NCBI GenBank assembly: GCA_035041965.1
Contig: JAPYMA010000539.1
Location: forward strand, 44,370-108,369
Length of the DNA: 64,000 bases
From: Anisakis pegreffii
Lineage: Eukaryota > Nematoda > Chromadorea > Rhabditida > Anisakidae
Direction: 5' to 3'
Below the pieces are notes generated by a model. That model was not told the DNA's origin, ran no database searches, and was given only the letters and a program-made list of their open reading frames with translations. The position numbers and the translations under genes are program-made. This document shows, piece after piece, positions 51,611 through 62,270 of this stretch. Within the stretch, counting starts at the first letter, position 1. The number at the start of each line of letters is the position of its first letter.

Positions 51611-52892
51611 CTCCCAAACGTTCTAAAACCATTTCACATAAACAAACGATCCCATCCATAAATACGAATTCATTTGATAACATCGCCAAATCTATCAACT
51701 TCATTAACTCAAACCCCAACCTCAAACGTATGTTCAATTGTAAAAATGAGTTCTTTTAAGTTGAACAACCCAAGAATTGTATCACTTATGTTTTAACCAC
51801 TACATCAAGTTGTTCCTATTAATAGGAACATACAGTCTCAGCGCTATTCCTAGAGCTCTGCTATGCTCTCACTACGCAAACGATTGTAATAGTTGAAGTG
51901 AAAGTTTGAAAAAGAAATTAGAACGAATAATCGATGACATTCGAAGAAATTTTATTGAAATCGGCTTCAAACCAATACTCGTTATCAACCTTCAACAATC
52001 CATCATACACTATAAATTTATTACTTTTAAACAGAAACAATTCTACAATCTTAACAAATATAATGTTATTTGAAAAACCAACATAAAACCAACAAACTTG
52101 CACATACGCGAGTAAATATCAACAATACTCTGAACTACTTCATAGGTACAATCAACGAGCAATAACGATACGAGCAAAAATAACGCCTATTTGATAACAA
52201 ATAACACAAATCCTTAATGACGAGAACACAAAACGTTTACGACATACTCATACAGAGATCGCACACAATCTATCACTAACTAATAAGCAAATTCCAAAAC
52301 AAATCAGTATCCACAGAAATGTTTCTCGGAAACATTATCGTCATCATTATATTAATTTACCCGCTAACAACGAATCTGGTAATTCTCAGGCAGAATTCAA
52401 GTGAACCATTTCGTTTTCGAACGATTGTTCGGAAGAATTCTCATGAGAATTACCCTGCAAACAAACACGAGAATGAATCGATTCTCGTATACTTCAACAA
52501 AATATTTCAATGAAATGAGCGATTTCAGGAAGACGACACTCAGAAAATCACTGCATAGAAGATAACAACCAATCTTCAAGTCGTATTTTAAAAAACAATC
52601 AAATAATGATCAACAACATAGGAGGAATGAGAATATTTAGTATTATTTAGACGATGGTTATGTGAAGAAACAAAAAATTGATAGTTAATATTTAACGGCA
52701 ATTTTCCACATCGTATTACACCTAACAAAATAACCTTCTTGCTCTCCTCATGATCAGTAACAATCGTTTCTTCGATGCTCTTTTCTCTTTTTGTTTCTAC
52801 TAAAACCTTTTCAGTCTTATCCAAGCAAAACATTAACAAACCAATTCACAAAACAACACAAGCTCAATACCTGCCGTTCATTGTCGATGCCA
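51611..52892. other. Interval between PIN1 and FOXRED1
   Basis: These 1.28 kb separate the FOXRED1 stop from the PIN1 start, both on the minus strand. No exon is recognised. A TTTTAG just before the PIN1 start may be a spliced-leader acceptor. Confidence 0.5.
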
Positions 52893-55800
52893 TTATGCAT
52901 AATTTTCTTCCAATTTTTCCTTCTTCAGCAGTCGTCTCATGTCAAACTTGCGCATGTTGATTGACGTATAAGCGCCGTCGAAGATACGCTCCGAGAAGCC
53001 ACGTCCCACAGCCAACGCGTGTTGCACACCTCGATTGCCAAAACCGCACATCATATGCAGATTCGTATACAGCAAATGCTCTCCGATTATTGGTGAATTA
53101 TCGAACACGTTCACATCCTCATAACCAGCCCAAGCATTCTTAATCTGAAAGCAGACTCATTATGATCATATTCCCCGGAATCAAAAATTGTTGAGAACAT
53201 CAAATGCTAATGCTTTATAACGATGACAGTAGCATTCGCTAACGATGATAGTAGCATTCGTAAGCTAGAACAAAGAACAACGCCACAGAAAACCAAGCAA
53301 GTATTCGCATACCTTTAGATTCTTGAACGATGGGACACGTCTCGCTAGAACTGGCCATATTCGATCGTAGAAAAAGTCATAGTCAACTTCCAGATTACTG
53401 TGATCAATCTGCTCATCTTCTTCCTTAAAACATGAAAGAATTAAATGAAAAACAAAACGCATATTTCATCAATGAGATGAAACTTAGAGGAACAATATTG
53501 GAAATATCAACGAAAATACAGAAGAAATGTTTGCGTAATCTCTCAGTAAGTGAACATTCAACAGATAACAGTCAACACGGAATAGAACAATTCAAATTGT
53601 TCACTCTACACAAATACAGCTTTCATCAAGAAATATTGCCAGACCTTCGACGGGATTTTGCCACAAATGAACGTATTTCCAGCATCCTCCTGCAAACAAT
53701 ACACACCACTCGGATCCACCAAAGCTGGCATATCGATCGGTGGTACGTCAGGTGCATGCACCACGAACAGCATTCGCTTACGGGCTTCAATTGGAAGCGG
53801 TACAGCCAGAAGGCCTTTCCCTTTGCCTGAATAAAATTATTTGCTCTTCACATGCTATCAAACATCAATGCATCTAGTACCTCTTTCTCTACTATTCACA
53901 ACTCGAATTTACACAACAAGGGATGGATCATTCAGAATTAACGTTCACATCAATAAAGTTAACAAGAACCAAAAGTCAGGCATCAGTAAAACGATGGCGA
54001 CAAAATTTAAACTTACAAATGTTAGAATGAACCAAACAATACAATGCTGTAAGAAAACTGAATGTAATTTTACAAATCAAAACAATTATTCAAAAATCTG
54101 AAAGGAGCGATCCATCGAAATGAAGTGAATAGCTGAAAAGAACTCACCAATTCCAGCCATTTCAGCAATTTTGCCAGCCCAAGGTCCAGCCGCATTCACG
54201 ACGAAATGCGCTCGAATCGGTCGCGCTGATGCATCGGTCATTTGCGGTCTCACCTAGAGCATTAATAAACAATCTTCCGAATATTTCCTTTCCATCCTTA
54301 CCTCTAATTAATCAAAAAATTCTCATGCATGTATAATTAACATTTACAAGCACATATCTGATCTGATCTAAACTGAATCAGGAAATCAAAACAGGATGCA
54401 TCAGCTGTATTTAACTCAATATTCTCATTTTCAACGACGACTCAAATTTGTCTTATTATCAATTTGAATTTCAAAAGAAGTCTAAACAAAAAAGGCGATT
54501 AGATCACGGACATAAACTCCTCGAATCTGCTGTCGTGCTTCCTTCATCTCATCTGCCACATCATCCTCTTCAAACCCATGCAATTCCCTCGTTCCATACG
54601 CTCGTTCGAACAGAAAACCTTAACGTCCACAATCAACACACCGCAAAAACATCCAAAATATTCCGACCGAAGCGACCTATCCTTTACAACAAAAATTAAA
54701 TTGTTGATCCATTATGAAATTTCACTCAACAAACCTCGTAAATATACGTCCTCTCACATTATGTTATTTGGTCCATTGGAACGAACATAAACAGAATATC
54801 TTAAAACAAATACCCAACTCACTATAACTGAAACAACAAACCTTCCACTTCGCCTTTCACATACTGCACACCAAGAGTGATGTTCTTCTCACGAATTGCA
54901 GACAATAACTGCCATGCGTCAATACAACCTTCGTTCTCCAAACCTGAATTCACGTCGTTACTGAATCGTTTCAACTCTATAACGGAACATTCCCAAACTC
55001 CAAAACACACGGCATATTCCAAGACAAACAACCAAACAAACCCACCGTATGTCCCCAACAGCACATCGTCGAAATTCATGAATGGGAATTTGGCAATCAA
55101 TTCATCACGATTCAATAACGCTATTCGAGCCCCTTTTTCGCTAAAATTCTTCTTTATGCAATCGTACTCGCAAACAATCTCATCAGATAGTTAAAAAACA
55201 ACCGAATCACTAAATAAACAGAACGGCAAACTATCACATTTGCAGTTTCCAGTTGCTTCGCAATCGTTCAGCATCCTCGGGTGTACACGCCAAATGCATA
55301 TAGCCCTTCGGAAGAAAATGAATATCCGGTGGATCATTATCTAAACCGGTCACGAATATTTTCTCGTTTATACCGGCAACAATAGGAAAGATTTGGAATC
55401 ACTGATAAAATATTTAAGATGAAACTCATTCAAACACAGCAATTTGATATTCCATCTCTTCAAATGTCCGTGAGAATTTAAGAATCTTAAAAAGAAAACA
55501 GCATTCCTCCCTTACCGAGTATACGAAGATGTTCACCAGCATGTCTTAGAAATTCAGTTGTAAATAGAGACATTTCAATATGTTCAGGTAAACAGAACTG
55601 TTGCGTTATGCCACCACAAGAAAGCATGGTTGAGGATTCAGAGAACTGAAACAAACTTTCGATATCAGTTCAGAAGAAATCATTAACTATCACTTGAACC
55701 AATGTAATCAAATGACTAAGAATTTAGTTTCATACGCCACCAGAAGAAGGGTACTGCAATACAAACGAATCAAATGATTACTCACTCGATCATTGTTTTC

Positions 55801-56749
55801 AACGACCGTCACCTTGAAGTCTTCATCTCGAAATCGTTCCTTAATCCAATAGGCTGTCGAAGAACCAGTCAGACCTCCACCAATAATCAACACCTAAATG
55901 CACGTCAACACTGGTTAGGGTCTCATCAATATGAGATCACAACGAAACGAAACCAATTTCGTTTGTGAGCTTCTTCAAAACATAGAAATCGTGAATTGAA
56001 AACGGTCATATGAAACATAAATTGTGCGATCGATATAAAATAAATGTGAATGAAAGAAGTAGAAAAGAAAACCGAACCTCAGATCTATATGGGAACATTT
56101 CGTTATCCAGTGGAGCATGTTTCATATGCGCTATTGGATTACGCCTTCTGAACGCATCATATTTGGCCTACAAAGTTACACTTTAATTCAGCATTAATCG
56201 TAGTGAAAATTTTCACAGAATTTCTAACGTTCACAGCAGATCGTAACAAAAGGATAAAAAGAAACTGGATTAGCCGCATCCAACTTTGTGAATATCAACT
56301 AATCTGAATTAGAAATCCTTCTGAATGACCCGACATTCCACAAAGACTCACCTCCATATATCTCCGTTTCCAGCGCCTGAAGTCATACGTCAAACCATGC
56401 CATACACGTTTAAGCACATCCTCTCCAGGCTCGAAATGTCGTTCATTCTCGAAATCTGAATTAACAATTTGCCTTGAACGTTTTCGAATTCCTCAAATCC
56501 TTCTCGGTTTTCACACATGACATTGCGTTCGAACAAATTTGAATACATCCAATTGAACAGAACATAATTCTGCATCTGACATATAAACAAAAAACTGTGC
56601 GTGAATAAGTTAACACCAAATGAATAGCCAAATTTACTTTGCCATCTCATAGGTGCTGACACATGAAGAGCAGCAGACGAAATGAGTGCACCGAACATCT
56701 TCGGAAACGATGCTGCCGAAGCTGTCGGCATAAACAGCCGTTCAATCAT
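52893..56749 (-). CDS. FOXRED1: FAD-dependent oxidoreductase FOXRED1 (complex I assembly)
   Basis: FOXRED1 is a mitochondrial flavoprotein of the DAO/sarcosine-oxidase fold needed for respiratory complex I assembly. Thirteen exons join in phase: 56638..56749, 56352..56455, 56078..56167, 55786..55893, 55516..55645, 55238..55340, 55046..55140, 54842..54943, 54512..54618, 54148..54253, 53645..53826, 53313..53423 and 52893..53144. The product is about 533 residues (human 486). The first exon is Ser/Ala/Arg-rich with no acidic residue after its start, in keeping with a mitochondrial presequence. The FAD dinucleotide motif GGGLTGSSTAYW starts at residue 107. Further matches are SCGGITQQFCLPE, VVNAAGPWAGKIAEMAG, PIEARKRMLFV, NLEVDYDFFYDRIWP and AWAGYEDVNVFDNSPIIG. 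The C-terminal block FGNRGVQHALAVGRG replaces the usual GFSGHGLQQAPGIGRA with altered residues, so flavin contacts there may differ. Start chosen at the first in-frame ATG. Confidence 0.95.
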
Positions 56750-58178
56750 ATAGGACTGTGATTGGTTACGACGGATGAGCTGACCATATGATCCTGAAAA
56801 TCAACGTGGCACAAATAATACCGAACGATCATATACACTTGATGAAAATCACGAGAGTTGCACGCATCATTTGACTCAGCTAGAGCTTACGAAATGCATA
56901 CAGGAACCATGACTGGTGTTTCTTAATAAGTTATATAAGGTGGATATAATGATAAAGTGAAATCAAATGCAAGAAATCCTATAGAAACACATCAAATCCT
57001 TCATGAATTTTGGAAAGTCAGCTAAAATTGTCGTTGTCAGATACTGAACAACAATCGAACAATTAGCACGGGATGAAACTTTTAAATACTAAATTGTTCA
57101 AAACCTTAATAATTCCTTCGATATTTTACAAGCATTCATATTTCCGTGATAAGCGGAAGTAGTTAGCTCGGAATAATCTTGTCGTACTCTGCCAAATCGC
57201 TCGCTTGGATTAATTTATGTGAAAAAGCAAGCGTGATTAAGTTTGAACGCTTAAGGAATCAACGGAGTGCAGATTTCTCGGAGAATTACGAATGAGAGCA
57301 AATGAGTGGTGCGGCTGGAAGGAATGAGAAAATAAGCAAGATTTAACTGAAATGTAATGCACTGTGCAACATCAGGAATGAGAGCGATGAGACATCATGT
57401 GAATTTGACATAAAAATCATGCATAGACTACTACAGTAAAGTTGTGTACAGAAGTAAATAAAGCATGCATACCTTGTGAATAGTTATTCCATCATGAAGC
57501 CATTCACCCGTGGTCTATTCATTCTGAACAACCTCTTCTCAGTTTTTACATCTGACTGCAACGATGTCTCATCACTCTCGACTCTCATTTTGCTGATTGC
57601 ATTGCAGTTCCATTATGTCACAATGCTATTCTCATTCACTTCAGATGTATCACTGATTCACTCTCATGCTCATTTCTCTCAAAAGCTTCGCTCCATTCGT
57701 TTCCTTAATCGTAAATTCACTAAAATTGAATTTCTAACGGAAATGATGAATGTAAAACGATTTGCCACAACACGATGACGATTGCTGAAAGGCACTATTC
57801 AGATATCAAATATGCTAATATACGCATATACTAACATCGAATATATAACAAAATATCTTTCAGACAGTTTGTCACTGGCCTAATGTGATATACTTGTTTG
57901 CGGGTCTAACGAATCGCTTGCCCGTTGAAACATGAAGAAATCAGCACTGTGGCCCAATTGAGCATGTCCCAATATCTCACGGATCCAAGAAAAGGATCTG
58001 TTATCAAGACATTAATAGTGGTATTTCTATAGCAACCAAACTGTGCCATTCTAGCTCTACTCGTGTTCCATCCCTAGGAATAGAACCGAACGGCTTCAAA
58101 AACAGTCAAAGAGCGCAACAAAAAGGAACAAGACAGTTTGAAATTTTGTGGGTCGGCAACACAACAGAATATAACAGG
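56750..58178. other. Upstream of FOXRED1, no gene recognised
   Basis: A TTTTCAG acceptor lies about 45 bases upstream of the FOXRED1 start, so a 5' UTR intron or spliced-leader site is possible. A plus-strand frame at 57476..57778 (100 codons) has no known relatives and no splice context. Confidence 0.4.
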
Positions 58179-58723
58179 TTCAAGGCTGCTGTCTTCTCAA
58201 GTTTGCCCAGTAACATATGAATTTTTTTACGTCATTCGATTCAGCTGGATCTCTACATTCAGAAAATCATATATTTTGTTGAGCGATTTTGCTTAGCTGA
58301 GGAGATATAGCAATTTTCTTAGATCTATTTCAGTTAGCGCAGTCGCGCTCATCATTCGTGTACATTGATCACTATAGAGCAACAAATACGTTGATATAGC
58401 AATAGGCGGATTGCGATCTTGTAGCTAACCGTCTTCTCAGGTTTGTCCGGAAACATGTGGATTTCTTGTCACGGTTCGATCCAGCAGAACCTCTAGGTAC
58501 AGAATATTATAAATTTTACTGAGCATTTTGGCTTATTTGAGGAGACATAGGTATTTTGTTAATGCAATCTCAGGTGGCATCTTCAAGGCTGCTGTCTTCT
58601 CAAGTTTGCCCAGTAACATATGAATTTTTTTGCGTCATTCGATTCAGCTGGATCTCTGCATTCAGAAAATCATATATTTTGTTGAGCGATTTTGCTTAAT
58701 TGAGGAGATATGGCTATTTTCTT
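58179..58723. repeat. Triplicated block, three copies of about 140 bp
   Basis: Copy A (58179..58320) and copy C (58582..58723) are almost identical: both run from TTCAAGGCTGCTGTCTTCTC through CAGTAACATATGAATTTTTT to GAGGAGATA. Copy B (about 58429..58561) is clearly related but diverged (GTCTTCTCAGGTTTGTCCGG). Spacing is uneven, so this looks like local duplication of a dispersed element rather than a simple tandem array. Confidence 0.85.
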
Positions 58724-59094
58724 AATACTATCTCAAGACAATGCGGAGAAAAATATCAGTCGGCGTATAACCAGTGAGAATAATAGTGAACTGTAGTTAT
58801 GTCACGCAATGACTTAGATTTAGCAGTTTTTCATTCTCCGTTTCTAGTAACGATCTGAATTAGAACATTTGGGTGAAGTATCGAAGTCGAGGAGCAAAAC
58901 CCGATAAAATATTCAATTGAAAGTTGAGAGCAAAAGATTGTGAAATGCAATTTCGACCCTTGCGACTTCATGGCAATTTGGATTAGAGGATACATCTTGC
59001 TGATAATTGAAAGGCCTGATTTTAGAATCGTCGGCGAACTGAGAGCGTTAAAGTGCGAAGAATCAACGTTCACGAAGCATTCTAGGAATGTTTA

Positions 59095-59218
59095 GTCACG
59101 CCAACAGTTACGGCAAGCAACGGGAGTAGTATGTCTGGGGTTAAGTGACTACGGTAACTAGCCACGCCCACAACTAATGGAACCAATAGGAGCAGTAGCT
59201 CGGAGGTTAAAGGACTAC
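59095..59218. repeat. Tandem pair of about 60-bp units
   Basis: Unit 1 (59095..59152) and unit 2 (59160..59218) align along their length. Both carry CACGCC at the start, AGTAG or CAGTAG in the middle, and GGTTAAxGGACTAC-like ends. Divergence is about 30 percent by eye. Confidence 0.65.
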
Positions 59219-59593
59219 ATCAAAGTGTCCACCGCTAGCATTACCTTGTGATAAAAAATAACCAACGTAATTCTCATCAATCTGAAATCTAATCAATTCA
59301 TAACTGCGAAAACAACTTCCTTCTAAATAGAAGTGAAACCAATCGATTTATTATAGTATTTGTAACAATAATCTCTTTTTTTTTTTCAAATCAACAATTC
59401 ACCATTTCAGTTTCTACCGTTCTTGTGTAGTTACATTGCATCATTCAGTTTTTGTTTAATGGAAAGAAAGATGAACATGTAAATTCAGAAGCGCTGCCCA
59501 CGAGGAGAAATGGAGAAGGTTTTTCCTTACACCGAAGAAAAAATTGAGTGGAAGTTGTAGACGGCAGCATTTTCTGTGCATATCTCAAATTAC

Positions 59594-61146
59594 CGAACAT
59601 TGATGGTCATTCAAGCCTTCTGATCTCACTGTAAGATTTACCTTCGCTTGCATTAAACGTCACGTTATAAACGCTCTATTCATTGTTCAACCCTATTCCT
59701 ATTCTGTGCTAAACGACATCTGAAGAATTATCTCTCACAAACTGCTTGCTTTTAAGAGAATCCATCACCCTATTCGAGACTTCACATTTGTTCCTCTTTG
59801 TCATACAACCATGTTCTTCGAAACATTCTAATTCATTCCTCCAGATTTGTTTTTCTGTTCTCTAAGACTTGTGTAACGATCTTATATGATATATATTGTC
59901 CCTCAATCTATGATTAGACATATTTTGCCGTATCACTGACAGTGTATTGCATTAGCACATTTTCAGAACTGCTTCTTAAATCGATATTGAAAAACCCTTT
60001 CGGTTTTTTTTCGTCTTTAGCTGCGATGCAAACAATCTTGATAAGACAACAACCAATAGCTGCCGTCATGACAATTCTAAACTCAGTGAAACTGAATATA
60101 TTGACAGCCTGTGGATTTTCAGTGTAGTGTGTGGTAATACGTGGAAAAACATTTATACAGCTGTCACGCCGCACACCATTAGTATTTTTTAATTCGTCTT
60201 GATCCCAGCAAAGTTTTGAGCTTACTTCCAGGCAAAGGCATCAAACTGAGCCTAACCCTAGCATGTGACATCGAATTGTACTCGGGTAGTTTATGCGGGA
60301 TTCCTACGCACTTTGCGATTCTACCTCACTCATGGAATCCCATCAAACCATGCCTGGCAATGTTTTTCTCCATTAGGCTTGGCGTGACAGCATCAACAAC
60401 ACGATAATGATTAACAATAGGATGAACACGGTGATGACTGCACGAAACAATCATATAAACAGCAACGCGAAATAATTACACAAACAAGAGCAATAGCAAA
60501 GGGACAATGAAACAAATATTTACATAAATACGAGATTTCAAGGCCCATATCCAATCACACAATGCAAAACAGGATCATTCAAGGCTTCGGATCTCATCGT
60601 AGGATCTACTCTCGCACGCCACCTTATAAATTCTCCGTTCGTTACATTGCATTTCTATTCCTATTCTGTTAAGATATTTGTGACGATCTTATCATGTAAT
60701 ATTCTTCAATCTATGATTAGTCGTTTCTGTCATATTTTGCCATACCACTAACAGCTTCTTGCATTAGCACATTTTCAAAACTGCTTCTCAAATCGATGTT
60801 TCAATTCGTAACACAACAATTCGTAACACATTGAAATCAACGAATAGTGACATTTCGTCAACCCTTCATCTAGATGCTGATGTAGCCACTGGCAACACAG
60901 AAAAAACATTTATACAGTTGTCGCGCCACGTAGCTTCCATACCTTGAAATTTCACCCACTTTTCAGAGTTAGTATAACCTCAATCTCAGCTCAAGACTTC
61001 TCAACGTTGAGCCCGATCCTATCGATGCAGAAGCTATCCCGGTGGTTTGTGCGGTCTCAACAAACCTAACTGTTCTGTCTCACTTCTGACACGCCGCCAA
61101 ACCACTGTAAACAGTAGTTCCCTTCGTTATCCGTGGCGCGACACTA
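59594..61146. repeat. Two diverged copies of a 600-800 bp repeat
   Basis: Copy 1 runs about 59594..60400 and copy 2 about 60566..61146. Shared landmarks in the same order are GATCTCA near the start, CCTATTCCTATTCTGT, CAATCTATGATTAG, GCATTAGCACATTTTCA, AAACATTTATACAG followed by TGTC.CGCC, and a later GTTTxTGCGG. Copy 2 is shorter in the first half. No transposase or reverse transcriptase frame is visible, so this is a non-autonomous or decayed element. Confidence 0.75.
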
Positions 61147-61189
61147 ATGAATTTGAGCAACGGTGACGATAAATACACTAACAATAGCC

Positions 61190-61330
61190 AAACATCAAAT
61201 AGCATCATAGGTACAATAATGAACAATCACAGCACGAATATACTAACATAGGTATATAGGTTCAATAACATAGGCACAATAATATACCAACATAGGTAAG
61301 CATCATAGGTACAATAATGAAGCACGAAAA
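61190..61330. repeat. Degenerate CATAGGTACAATAAT repeats
   Basis: Variants of the 15-mer CATAGGTACAATAAT recur at least five times, with spacers of similar AT-rich text. It is a small degenerate minisatellite-like patch. Confidence 0.6.
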
Positions 61331-61897
61331 CATAAAATGGATTAAAACTATGACAAAACAAGAAGATAATTATATAAATACTCTCATTTGCCAAATCGTT
61401 TCATTGATTAAATCATTGGCGCAGTCCAAAACCGAATGACATGAACAAATTCTGGAAATCTATTCCCGCCCTGAACAGACACGTGCTAGTTCCCATGAGA
61501 GAAGTGTGACCCCTGTGCATTTGCTATACCGCAGCCATTCGGTTTAACTTCGACCTGAGATAAATCTCTAGAAATCGTGCAATTATTAAAGGTAAAACCG
61601 AAGACCTTAAAATTTGCTGATAATTGAACATCATCTCCTTAACAGATTGATAAACCCACAATACTTCTGAGCTTATCTGAATGGATTTCTTAAAGCTGTC
61701 ACCTACCTTAGTGACATTAATGATGGATAGTAACCACACTGGCATGGGACATAAGGAAACATCAGAGAATTGTATGAATACCATCATGAAGCCAGCTAAT
61801 AGATAAGCTTCGGCGAGTAACCACAAACACCTGAGAGATTTCTCCTTACAGCGCATTTAAAAACATTGAAACTAAGCGGTGTGATTTCATAGTTGCA
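61331..61897. other. Unassigned stretch with an unknown reading frame
   Basis: A minus-strand frame at 61524..61856 (110 codons, Met start, several hydrophobic segments) has no recognised relatives. Because it lies in a repeat-rich region and has no splice context, I do not call it a gene. Confidence 0.3.
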
Positions 61898-62270
61898 GTC
61901 AATGGTCAACCCGATCATAATTCTCCCCTGTTAAGGGAAAGTACGCACGGTGGGTCCGGGAACCCCCGTTACCTGAGCAAATGCCCGAAGACACTACTCA
62001 GGCCAACTTACGCGCAAGCCCTATCCCCGGTCAAATCGGCGCCTTTCCCGGGCCGGGAACGCCCGTAATATGTTTCGAAGAATAATGCCAGCGAAGCTCG
62101 GGTAAACATCGCTTGCATATTTTTAGTTGTTTCTCCCCGATTCGCCTAGACTGCCGGTAGGCGGGGAACGCCTGTCGCATTGACCTAAACCTAGCCCCGC
62201 TTGTTGGCAGCTCGACGGGTTGGGATCACCCACGCAACCAAAATTTGCTTTTTAAGTATGACCATTGACT
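61898..62270. mobile_element. GC-rich 373-bp element bounded by 12-bp inverted repeats
   Basis: AGTCAATGGTCA at 61898..61909 and TGACCATTGACT at 62259..62270 are exact reverse complements, and similarity continues a few bases outward. The interior is much richer in G and C than anything else in the window. It holds three copies of a GGGAAC-type motif, at about 61956..61970, 62053..62068 and 62162..62175. No protein frame fits inside. This is consistent with a small inverted-repeat (MITE-like) element, but no target-site duplication was confirmed. Confidence 0.55.

Noticed and set aside
61524..61856. 110-codon hydrophobic minus-strand frame as a transposon or mitochondrial-like gene
   Set aside because: No motif of a transposase, reverse transcriptase or respiratory-chain protein could be recognised.
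61898..62270. rRNA, spliceosomal snRNA, SRP RNA or spliced-leader RNA gene in the GC-rich island
   Set aside because: None of the conserved sequence blocks of these RNAs that I know could be found on either strand.
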